From contig JAEXYZ010000076.1 in NCBI GenBank assembly GCA_023405135.1, positions 1 through 33,538 of the forward strand: a stretch of DNA of 33,538 bases, given 5' to 3'. The notes below the pieces were generated by a model. It worked only from the letters and a program-made list of their open reading frames with translations. It was not told where the DNA came from and did not search any database. Position numbers and translations under genes: made by a program. Shown here in pieces: positions 1 through 7,397 of the stretch. The stretch's first letter is position 1; each line of letters opens with the position of its first letter. Source of the stretch: Bacillota bacterium. GTDB lineage: Bacteria; Bacillota; Bacilli; Bacillales_A; Planococcaceae.

Positions 1-274
1 GGTCTAATTGTAAATAATTTTCCAAATGGATGGAGCCACCTTTAATTAGGCATTTACCTTTTTGGCTCTTAATAGGAAAAATAATTAAACTGAAAATTCT
101 AACACTATTTATGCAACACTAGTGAAGTACAATTTATTTCTTAAAATGTTATACATTATCCTCAATGCGACTGGTTCCATGATTAATCCGATTGCTGTAT
201 GTTAATTTTTCCGAAATATTAGAAATCGAAGAAAAGAATTTAATTTTTTGCACCACATTTATTAAAAAATAATG

Positions 275-310
275 AACAGCACCTTTTCAAGTTGATGAAA
301 GGGTGCTGTT
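275..310. terminator. Terminator downstream of the alcohol dehydrogenase operon
   Basis: A 15-bp inverted repeat (AACAGCACCTTTTCA paired with TGAAAGGGTGCTGTT, one G-U pair) with a short loop. On the minus strand it is followed by a T-rich run, so it most likely ends the leftward operon that stops at 416. It could also act on transcription entering from the left edge. I see no gene or other feature in the rest of 1-415. Confidence 0.75.
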
Positions 311-415
311 ATTTATATAGAAAATTTTTATATTCATTGAGCTAGAAAAAACATATTAAGTGACTTTAAACTTCTGTTTTGCTAACGGTAAGAAACTTCA
401 TACGAAGCAAAAAAT

Positions 416-1522
416 TTAATTAAATGTCACTACAGTACGCCCTACATTGCTGCAACTATGATTATGGAAACTATCTATCGCACTGTTAATATCATCAAGA
501 TTAATAGTTTTTAATATAAGTTCATCTAACCTTAACTTTCCGTCTAAATATAATTGGGCAATTATTGGAAAGTCCTTTAATGGCTGAATATCGCCATAAA
601 AACTGCCTTTAATCGTTTTGCCTACACGATGAAAACCACCAGCTGGTAAGTTCAATGTTTGATTTGGATTGAAAGCTCCAACTACTACGATTGTTCCTCC
701 CTTTCGAGTACCATGCCATGCAGTTTCAGTTGCACGAGTATTTCCTGAGCAATCAATTGAATAGTGAACACCTAAACCATTTGTTAAACTTTTAATTTGT
801 TCAAAAGCATCGGGGGCACTTGTATTAACGGTATGGGTTGCACCAAAAGTTTTTGCTAATTCTAAGTTGCTCTCTTTAATATCACATGCAATAATTTTAC
901 TTGCTCCTGCAATTTTAGCTCCTTGGATGGCATTGACTCCAACACCACCTATACCAAAAATTGCAACTGTTGAACCAGGTGTAACCTTTGCAGCTTTTAC
1001 TGCAGCACCATAACCAGTTGCAACACCGCAGCCTATAAGAGCAGCTTGCGCCAATGGCATTTGTTCTGGTAGTTTCACACAGGACATTTCTGGAACAACG
1101 GCATATTCAGCAAATGTTGATAATAAGGAATTGTGATAAACAGTTTCGCCATTCATTTGAAGACGTGAAGTGCCATCTAATAAAGTTCCATCAAACATTG
1201 GACCGAATGCAGATTCACATAAATTTACAGTTCCTTCTAAACAGAAGTCGCATACTCCACAATAAGGTACCCAGCTAAGTGCTACTTTGTCGCCTACTTT
1301 AACTGTTTTTACGGAAGTACCAACTGCTACTACCGTACCGGCTCCTTCATGGCCTAAAATTGTAGGAGTAGGGGTAGTTGGATCTTCAATTGCATTTAAA
1401 TCGCTGTGACATACGCCTGTTGCAGCAATTTTTACTAATACTTCATTGTCTTTAGGATTTTGTAGTTGTATTTCCTTTATTTCCAATGGTTTATTTGTTT
1501 CCATTAATACAGCAGCTCTCAT
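416..1522 (-). CDS. Zinc-dependent alcohol dehydrogenase (MDR family)
   Basis: A 368-residue medium-chain dehydrogenase that should interconvert an alcohol and an aldehyde with NAD(H). Visible marks are the catalytic zinc region with GVCHSD and GHEGAG, the four-cysteine structural zinc loop CGVCDFCLEGTVNLC, and the Rossmann glycine motif GIGGVG. I start it at 1522, because an AGAGGTG ribosome binding site sits just upstream of that ATG; a start at 1555 would overlap the preceding gene and lacks this signal. It is the last gene of a three-gene leftward operon, 17 bases behind an aldehyde dehydrogenase, which suggests consecutive oxidation steps. The substrate cannot be read from sequence. The fold and zinc chemistry are secure; the physiological role is inferred. 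Confidence 0.92.
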   Translation of the reverse strand: MRAAVLMETNKPLEIKEIQLQNPKDNEVLVKIAATGVCHSDLNAIEDPTTPTPTILGHEGAGTVVAVGTSVKTVKVGDKVALSWVPYCGVCDFCLEGTVNLCESAFGPMFDGTLLDGTSRLQMNGETVYHNSLLSTFAEYAVVPEMSCVKLPEQMPLAQAALIGCGVATGYGAAVKAAKVTPGSTVAIFGIGGVGVNAIQGAKIAGASKIIACDIKESNLELAKTFGATHTVNTSAPDAFEQIKSLTNGLGVHYSIDCSGNTRATETAWHGTRKGGTIVVVGAFNPNQTLNLPAGGFHRVGKTIKGSFYGDIQPLKDFPIIAQLYLDGKLRLDELILKTINLDDINSAIDSFHNHSCSNVGRTVVTFN

Positions 1523-1539
1523 TATGACACCTCTTTTGT

Positions 1540-3051
1540 TTAGTATGCGAACCAAATCGCCCGTTTAGTAATAAATGAATTTAATGAATGAATTGCATAT
1601 TCCTTGCCCCAGCCGCTTTGTTTAATACCTCCGAAAGGACTGGCCATATCATAGCAGCCATATCGATTAACGAATACCATACCTGCTTTAAGTTGATTCG
1701 CTACACGATGAGCACGTGATGGATCACCTGTCCATAAACCTGCTCCTAAACCGTAGATCGTATCATTTGCCATTTCAATTACTTCTTCTTCCGTTTTGAA
1801 AGGAATCACACACAACACGGGACCAAAAATTTCTTCTTGTGCAACTTTCATTTTATTGTGCACATTTGCAATTATCGTTGGTTTAATGAAGTAACCGTTT
1901 GCATTAGTGCCTTCTAAATCACGCTCACCACCAGCAACAATTGTTGCACCTTCAACGCGGGCGCTTTCAATGTATTCTAAAATAGATTCCATATGAGCTT
2001 TTGTACATTGCGCTCCTTGATCACTTTTCGGGTCAAATGGATCGCCGCATTTGTAATTTCGTGCGCGGTCAGCTATTTTCTCAACTACATAGTCATAGAT
2101 TGTCTCTTGAACAAACAGTCTAGTAGGAGAGGAGCATTTTTCACCTTTATGGGTAAATAATCCGATAAAAGAGCGTTCTATAGCAGCGTCCAAATCTTTA
2201 TAATCATCAAAAATAATGTTTGGAGATTTGCCACCAAGTTCAAGTGTGACTGGTTTTAAATTGCTATCGGCAGAATCACGCAATAATTGTTTTCCAATTT
2301 TTGTAGAGCCTGTAAATGAAAGTTTATCTATATCTGGGTGTCTACTAATCCAAGAGCCAACTTTACTGTCTCCGACTAATAAATTAACTGTTCCAGGAGG
2401 CAGTACATTGTGATCATGTAAAATTTCAAAGAAACGTATTGCAGAAAATGAAGTTGCATTTGCTGGTTTTAGTAAAACAGTGTTTGCCATTGCTAATGCA
2501 GGAGCCATTTTAAGGGCAGCCATTTGTAACGGGAAATTAAAGGGAACAATTTGACCGCACACACCAATTGGATCTGCTGTAGTTACACTTAAAAAATCAC
2601 CTTCAACTGGATTGTTTTCTGTATAAAACTTATCAGTCCATCCTGCATAATATTCGAAGAGCTCTATACACTCCGTCATATCTTCCCAAGACTCAGAATA
2701 AAGTTTGCCATTATCCAATGATTCTAATGTTGCTAGCTCAGCTTGATGTTTTTTTATTAAGGCGCCGATGGATTGTAAAATTTTAGCGCGGTTTTTACGC
2801 GTTACTTTCTTCCAAGCATCACCTTCTAATGCTTTCCGTGCTGCAACTACTGCATTATTAACAAGTTCTTCTGTGGCGATTTCATATTTTCCGTTCACTT
2901 GACCAGTAGCTGGATTAATAGATTCAATTAAAGAATCTGTACCAGTTTTTACCCATTCACCACTTACGTAAGAACATTTAACCTCTTTTAACCATTCTTT
3001 AGCCCATTCTAATTTAGGCTGTTCAATTCCTTTAAATTGTGCAGTTGTCAT
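1540..3051 (-). CDS. NAD(P)-dependent aldehyde dehydrogenase
   Basis: A 503-residue aldehyde dehydrogenase that oxidises an aldehyde to the acid. Visible marks are the PFNFP oxyanion asparagine near residue 172, the cofactor motif FTGSTKIG, the general base in LELGGKSP (Glu near 271) and the nucleophilic Cys near 306 in KGEKCSSPTR. I choose the ATG at 3051; the GTG at 3060 lies inside the GAGGTGA ribosome binding site. It begins 10 bases after the stop of the aspartase-like gene and is followed 17 bases later by the zinc alcohol dehydrogenase, so the three are probably co-transcribed. It belongs to the broad class 1/2 type group, so specificity is open. It is not a copy of the second aldehyde dehydrogenase at 7398, which is AldA-like. 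Confidence 0.92.
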   Translation of the reverse strand: MTTAQFKGIEQPKLEWAKEWLKEVKCSYVSGEWVKTGTDSLIESINPATGQVNGKYEIATEELVNNAVVAARKALEGDAWKKVTRKNRAKILQSIGALIKKHQAELATLESLDNGKLYSESWEDMTECIELFEYYAGWTDKFYTENNPVEGDFLSVTTADPIGVCGQIVPFNFPLQMAALKMAPALAMANTVLLKPANATSFSAIRFFEILHDHNVLPPGTVNLLVGDSKVGSWISRHPDIDKLSFTGSTKIGKQLLRDSADSNLKPVTLELGGKSPNIIFDDYKDLDAAIERSFIGLFTHKGEKCSSPTRLFVQETIYDYVVEKIADRARNYKCGDPFDPKSDQGAQCTKAHMESILEYIESARVEGATIVAGGERDLEGTNANGYFIKPTIIANVHNKMKVAQEEIFGPVLCVIPFKTEEEVIEMANDTIYGLGAGLWTGDPSRAHRVANQLKAGMVFVNRYGCYDMASPFGGIKQSGWGKEYAIHSLNSFITKRAIWFAY

Positions 3052-3061
3052 TAATCTCACC

Positions 3062-4369
3062 TCAAATTAGATTCATTAATTTTATTTCTTCAAAACTATG
3101 TTTCTTTAATAATTCGTTTACTTTTGTATAACCAATTTTTTCTTTTAAACGTGACAAATAAGGGATTTTAGAGCTTGCTAATTCCATACAGCGTTGTCCA
3201 TTCACGACAATTCCTTCAACACATTTCGTACGGAAAAGTTCCGTTACATTCGTAATTAGATGTATTTGATCCAAAATATTAAAAACTGCATAGCTTTCAA
3301 AAATATTTAAGTTTAATTCCGCGTGCTCTAGTGCTCCTTGAACAGATCTTTGTATACCTAAAATTTGAAGAGAACATTGTATAACAGTTTCAGGTATGAC
3401 AGGATTAATCTTTCCGGGAAAAAATGAAGAACCGCTTTGTACAGCAGGTAGCTTAATTTCATTAAAACCACCAATTGGTCCAGAAGATAAAATCCGTAAA
3501 TCTTTAGCAATTTTTAAGTAGGCATTACTTAACTGTGCTATTTGATTGGACACGTCTATAAACAAATCAATATTTTGTGCACAATCAATAAGGTTTGAGT
3601 TTTTTTCTAAGGAAAGATTGACTTCTTCTTTTAAGAATTTGACAACGTTTTTTTTATAGTTTTCCGATGCGCCATCTCCTGTACCAATGACTGTTCCTCC
3701 TAGATTAATAAAGAGGAGAGGTTGGATAGTAGATTCTAAAGTTGTTATTCTCCGTTTTAACAACTCAATATAACCGCTAAAGAAGTCGGAAAAACGGATA
3801 GGTAGTGCATCTTGTAAGCAAGTTCGAGCCATTGTTTCAACATTTGCGTAGTCATTTGCTTTCGTATTGAAAACTTCAATCAATAATCGTACTTTAGAAA
3901 TTAATTTTGTCGTTAAAGTAAAAATAGTGATCCTGCTTGCTGTATTACAAACATCGGCAGTTGATTGAGATAAATTTATATCTTCAATAGGGTGAACTTT
4001 GAATGGAGTTTGTTGTAGCTTTTGATTAGCAATTGATGCTAATACTTCATTCACGTTCATATTGATTCCGATACCGCCGCCACCGTGAAACACATCGACT
4101 GGAAACTGTTCTAAATGATTTCTTGATTGCACTTCTTTACAAGCTTGCCGAATTGCCTCAAATTTCTCATCTGATAGTAGACCATCATTATGATTGGCTA
4201 CTGCGGCAGCTAATTTTACAGATACGATGGATTGAACGTATTCCGGATAATTGGATAACGGTTTGTTAGAAAACGACATGTTTTGTAATGTTCGTGCCGT
4301 TTGAATACCGTAAAGAATATGTTCATCAATCTCGACCTCTCCAAAAGAATCGGTTTCAATTCTCTTCAA
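3062..4369 (-). CDS. Divergent aspartase/fumarase-superfamily lyase
   Basis: A 435-residue member of the aspartase/fumarase superfamily, which eliminates a group from a C4-type acid through a carbanion held by a mobile serine loop. The loop is intact (GSSFFPGKINP, Ser314, Lys320, Asn322), and the first and second conserved regions are recognisable. Compared with Bacillus aspartase as I recall it, three pocket positions differ: TH in GRTHLQDA is Thr183-Cys184, the Asn after SQST is Ala138, and the Thr in the GGAGTS loop is Ile100. In aspartase those positions contact the amino group or the beta-carboxylate. The start is a TTG behind AAGGGG. It heads the operon with the dehydrogenases, next to the palindromic operator. 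I infer a lyase with a changed substrate, not ordinary AspA. Confidence 0.82.
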   Translation of the reverse strand: MKRIETDSFGEVEIDEHILYGIQTARTLQNMSFSNKPLSNYPEYVQSIVSVKLAAAVANHNDGLLSDEKFEAIRQACKEVQSRNHLEQFPVDVFHGGGGIGINMNVNEVLASIANQKLQQTPFKVHPIEDINLSQSTADVCNTASRITIFTLTTKLISKVRLLIEVFNTKANDYANVETMARTCLQDALPIRFSDFFSGYIELLKRRITTLESTIQPLLFINLGGTVIGTGDGASENYKKNVVKFLKEEVNLSLEKNSNLIDCAQNIDLFIDVSNQIAQLSNAYLKIAKDLRILSSGPIGGFNEIKLPAVQSGSSFFPGKINPVIPETVIQCSLQILGIQRSVQGALEHAELNLNIFESYAVFNILDQIHLITNVTELFRTKCVEGIVVNGQRCMELASSKIPYLSRLKEKIGYTKVNELLKKHSFEEIKLMNLI

Positions 4370-4383
4370 TAAACCACACCCCT

Positions 4384-4420
4384 TTGTTCATATTATGAAC
4401 AATAAATTCATTATGTGAAC
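4384..4420. promoter_or_regulatory. Tandem palindromic operator between lyase and IclR genes
   Basis: A perfect 19-bp palindrome, TTGTTCATATTATGAACAA (4384-4402), is followed by a weaker half-conserved copy, TTCATTATGTGAA (4407-4419). The two centres are 20 bp apart, about two helical turns. They fill the gap between the divergent lyase and IclR-family genes. IclR proteins bind short palindromes of this kind as pairs of dimers, so this is the likely operator for autoregulation and control of the leftward operon. Binding here would cover the probable promoter of the lyase operon. Confidence 0.7.
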
Positions 4421-4489
4421 TTAAGAGGATTATAATTGCTGATTCATAAAATTGTCAATACTGCAATTATTTTATGTTATATTAGTTTT

Positions 4490-5254
4490 ATGACGATAAA
4501 TGAAGGTAAAGTATCAACAGTACAATCAATTGAACGTGCGCTTGATTTGTTAGAACTTGTTGCAAATAGTGAACAATCGATTTCAATATTGGAGTTAATC
4601 GAAAAAACAGGGTTAAATCGTACAACGATCTGGAGAATATTAGGGACTTTAGAAAAAAGGGGCTATATTGAAAAGGATGAGGTAACAAAAAACTATCAAA
4701 AAGGAGTGAAATTGTATCAGTTAGTGAGAAGTGTTGATAGTTACGATTATTTGGTAAAAGTGATACAACCTTATATGGAGGAAATTTGCAGCACGTATAA
4801 TGAGACAGTTATTTTAAGCGTGTTTCAAAATACAAAAATGTATAATATTTACCAAGTGGATCCTGAGCAAGCGGTCCGATTAATGAACTATACAAATACT
4901 TTCTCACCGTTACATTGTTCTTCAAATGGTAAATTACAGCTTAGTTATTTTACAGAGGAAGAACTAGAATCATACTTAAAACATCCTCTTGAAGAATTTT
5001 CGCCGTTTACTATAACGAATAAACAAGCGCTCAAGAAACAACTAAATGAAATACGTCAGCAAAAATATAGTCTTTCTGTAGGGGAGTATGATGAGAGTGA
5101 AAATGCTATTTCAATAGCAATTGAGAAATCTAATAACCCTATCGCTTTTATAACATTAGGAGGACCTGCATTTAGAATTTCGGAAAATAGGCTGCGTGAG
5201 ATTGCACCTAAGCTGTTGGAGTATGCAAAGGAAATATCAAATAAGTTGATATAG
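4490..5254 (+). CDS. IclR-family transcriptional regulator
   Basis: A 254-residue IclR-type regulator. Residues near 10-65 form the winged helix (VQSIERALDLLE, then NRTTIWRILGTLEKRGYI), and the rest is the effector domain. It probably controls the divergent lyase/dehydrogenase operon through the palindrome at 4384-4402, with a substrate or intermediate as effector. The start is uncertain. The ATG at 4490 gives the usual family N-terminus but has no ribosome binding site; an extended -10 (TGTTATATT at 4475-4483) would make this transcript nearly leaderless. A TTG at 4436 has a good AAGAGGA site but would add 18 mainly hydrophobic residues, which is odd for a DNA-binding protein. Confidence 0.88.
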   Translation: MTINEGKVSTVQSIERALDLLELVANSEQSISILELIEKTGLNRTTIWRILGTLEKRGYIEKDEVTKNYQKGVKLYQLVRSVDSYDYLVKVIQPYMEEICSTYNETVILSVFQNTKMYNIYQVDPEQAVRLMNYTNTFSPLHCSSNGKLQLSYFTEEELESYLKHPLEEFSPFTITNKQALKKQLNEIRQQKYSLSVGEYDESENAISIAIEKSNNPIAFITLGGPAFRISENRLREIAPKLLEYAKEISNKLI

Positions 5255-5300
5255 AAAAAGAGCTATTCAGAAAAAATAAAGTTTCTGAATGGCTCTTTTT
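5255..5300. terminator. Bidirectional terminator between convergent regulators
   Basis: A 19-bp inverted repeat with one G-U pair (arms begin AAAAAGAGC and end GGCTCTTTTT, 8-base loop) starts right after the IclR stop codon. The A-run on one side and T-run on the other let it work in both directions, ending both the IclR and the AraC transcripts. A second small hairpin, TAATGGGA/TCCCATTA, lies at 5303-5323. Confidence 0.9.
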
Positions 5301-5338
5301 ATTAATGGGACATTCTCCCATTATAAGCACAGTTAATT

Positions 5339-6130
5339 TTACATTCGATATGTTTTTCTAAATTCCGAGGGTGAGAATTTCATTATTTGTTTAAATTTTC
5401 GACTTAAATAAAAGCCATTCTGAAACCCACATTTTTCTGCAATGATATCTAAGTTATCTGTTGTTTCAATTAATAAAGTTCGTACAAGTCGCAAACGAAC
5501 CATTGATAAATATTCGATAGGATTAACACCAATTTGTTTTGTGAACCGGCGAGTTAGTTGAGAGGAATTAATACCATGCTTGTCGGCTAAATCTTGGAAG
5601 CTTATTTTATCCTCAAAATTGTTATTTATATAGGTGATGATTTCGACGATAACGTCGTCTTTAATTTTAGGCTCTTCTTCAAGTATAAATAATTCATTTT
5701 CAATTAATAGTTGAATTGAAATATCGTAAATTAAGTGGGCTTTAACTTGTTTACTATATTCATCTTCTAAAAAGGCTAGTTTGGCAAAATAATTATAGGT
5801 AGATTTTAATCTTTCAAGGTTTTCTAAAGTATTTACTCCAACTCGGAAAAATTTTTTCATATCAATTTCAGAACTAACCTGAAAAAAGTGAAATTTTAAA
5901 GGGGCAATAACTTTACGAAATAATGGATAGCCTGGTGGGCAAACAATAATATCCCCAAATTTTACAATACCAGTTGCTTCAAGATATTTATACTCCATTT
6001 CACCTTCTTCAATACAAAAAAATGACCAATGAGGATATGTATCATGAGATAATTGAAACTCTTCAATCGGATTCCAATAAGAGTGTTGATGAATAGAAAA
6101 ACTATTTTTCTTTAATAATTTATTTATCAT
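5339..6130 (-). CDS. AraC-family transcriptional regulator
   Basis: A 263-residue AraC/XylS regulator. The N-terminal half looks like a cupin-type sensing domain (HWSFFCIEEGEMEY, then VKFGDIIVCPPGYPLF). The last 100 residues hold the two helix-turn-helix motifs (ISFQDLADKHGINSSQLTRR and LDIIAEKCGFQNGFYLSRKF). I start it at 6130, where AAGGAG lies eight bases before the ATG; an upstream ATG at 6184 has no such signal. It diverges from the enolase-family/BCCT operon across 120 bp, the usual place for an AraC-type activator, so it probably turns that operon on in response to substrate. The ligand is unknown. Confidence 0.92.
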   Translation of the reverse strand: MINKLLKKNSFSIHQHSYWNPIEEFQLSHDTYPHWSFFCIEEGEMEYKYLEATGIVKFGDIIVCPPGYPLFRKVIAPLKFHFFQVSSEIDMKKFFRVGVNTLENLERLKSTYNYFAKLAFLEDEYSKQVKAHLIYDISIQLLIENELFILEEEPKIKDDVIVEIITYINNNFEDKISFQDLADKHGINSSQLTRRFTKQIGVNPIEYLSMVRLRLVRTLLIETTDNLDIIAEKCGFQNGFYLSRKFKQIMKFSPSEFRKTYRM

Positions 6131-6220
6131 AATTTTCACTCCTTTGCAAAAAAGTATATGTTTTCGGAAAAAACGTGCATTCATTAATCTTTAATTATTG
6201 TATAGAATGTAAAAAAATAT

Positions 6221-6234
6221 TGAAAGCGCTTTTT
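6221..6234 (+). promoter_or_regulatory. Catabolite-responsive element (cre) before the BCCT operon
   Basis: TGAAAGCGCTTTTT matches the Bacillus CcpA consensus TGWAARCGYTWWCW at 13 of 14 positions. It lies 16 bases upstream of the TTG start of the enolase-family gene, between a possible -10 (TATAGA near 6201) and the ribosome binding site. In that position it would act as a roadblock or repressor site, putting the operon under carbon catabolite repression. A second near match lies inside the iron alcohol dehydrogenase gene at 9031-9044 (TGAAAGCGTTTTAA). Confidence 0.75.
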
Positions 6235-6250
6235 TCTGGAGGAGATAAAC

Positions 6251-7384
6251 TTGAAGATAACAGGAATTGAAGTAAAACATTATTTATTACCATTAGAACC
6301 ACCATTTAAAGCTGCATGGGATCCGCAGACTAGGAAGAAATTTGCATCTACAGTTGTATTTGTGCATACAGATGCTGGTATTACAGGGATTGGTTCTGGA
6401 GATTTAATGATGGGACTAAGTGGGCATGAGCATTTATTTATAGGTCAAGATCCATTTGATATAGAGCGTCATAACCAAATTATTTCAAATATCGATTTCC
6501 ATTATGGAAGATGTTGGCCATTGGATTTAGCACTTTGGGATTTAATGGGGAAAGCTACGAATCAACCAGTTTATAAGCTTTTAGGTGCAAAAAATGAGAA
6601 AATATTAGCTTATGCATCTACTGGTGAAATCGTTACTCCTGAAGTGCGAGCAGAACGTGCTTTGAAATTTGTTGACCAAGGTTTTAAAGCTATGAAAATT
6701 CGATTCCATCATACAGACGTACGAGATGATATTAAGGTCGTTGAAGAAGTACGTAAAGCAGTAGGAGATAAACTTGAAATCATGGTAGATGCTAATCAAG
6801 GATGGAAAATGCCATGGGATACAGAAAGAACTTGGGATTTGAAAAAAGCTACATCAGTTGCACGGGAACTTGAAAAATTGGATGTGTTTTGGTTAGAGGA
6901 ACCTTTAGCTTGTCACGAGTTTGAGAATATGGCGAAACTTAGAGATAAAGTAGAAATTCGTATAGCTGGCGGTGAAATGAATCGTAATTGGTATGATTTC
7001 CGCGAAATGAATCGCAACAATTCATTGGATGTTTATCAACCAGATGTAGCATTGTCAGGTGGTATTACAGGTGTCAAAAAAATTGCTGAGCTAGTGCAAG
7101 GGCAAGGAGCATGGTTTAGTCCTCATACGTGGACAAATGGTATTGGAGTTTTAGGAAATCTTCATTTGGCACTTGGTGTAAGCAATTGTCCTTATTTAGA
7201 GTTCCCATATGATCCGCCAGCATGGTCTAATGAACGAAGAGATTTTATACAAGTTGATAAATTAATGATAGATTGCGATGGTTATTTACATGCACCTCAA
7301 AAGCCAGGATTAGGATTTGAACTTGATCAGCAAGCTCTTGAAAAATATGAAATCAAACATTTCTATGTAGGTGAAACAGTATAG
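6251..7384 (+). CDS. Mandelate racemase/muconate lactonizing-type enolase-superfamily enzyme
   Basis: A 377-residue member of the enolase superfamily, which removes the proton next to a carboxylate with Mg2+ help. The three metal ligands are visible: Asp180 (VDANQGW), Glu216 (WLEEPL) and Glu242 (AGGEMN). So is the His292-Asp265 dyad (FSPHTW, YQPD), whose 27-residue spacing equals that of mandelate racemase. The KxK motif is Lys149-x-Arg151, so the second lysine base is missing. That favours one-base elimination or dehydration over racemisation. The start is a TTG with a strong GGAGGAG; no ATG fits. It is the first gene of the operon that ends with the BCCT transporter. The substrate is unknown; acid-sugar dehydratase or betaine-modifying activity are possibilities. 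Confidence 0.88.
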   Translation: MKITGIEVKHYLLPLEPPFKAAWDPQTRKKFASTVVFVHTDAGITGIGSGDLMMGLSGHEHLFIGQDPFDIERHNQIISNIDFHYGRCWPLDLALWDLMGKATNQPVYKLLGAKNEKILAYASTGEIVTPEVRAERALKFVDQGFKAMKIRFHHTDVRDDIKVVEEVRKAVGDKLEIMVDANQGWKMPWDTERTWDLKKATSVARELEKLDVFWLEEPLACHEFENMAKLRDKVEIRIAGGEMNRNWYDFREMNRNNSLDVYQPDVALSGGITGVKKIAELVQGQGAWFSPHTWTNGIGVLGNLHLALGVSNCPYLEFPYDPPAWSNERRDFIQVDKLMIDCDGYLHAPQKPGLGFELDQQALEKYEIKHFYVGETV

Positions 7385-7397
7385 GGAGGACAGCAGA

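Noticed and set aside
1054..1278. Open frame on the plus strand inside the zinc alcohol dehydrogenase gene
   Set aside because: It is a shadow of a conserved gene on the other strand, without a family pattern. The same applies to similar frames inside tkt, liaS, the permease and others.
3062..4369. Ordinary aspartate ammonia-lyase (aspA)
   Set aside because: The overall fold fits, but several substrate-contact residues differ, so the plain name would overstate what the sequence shows.
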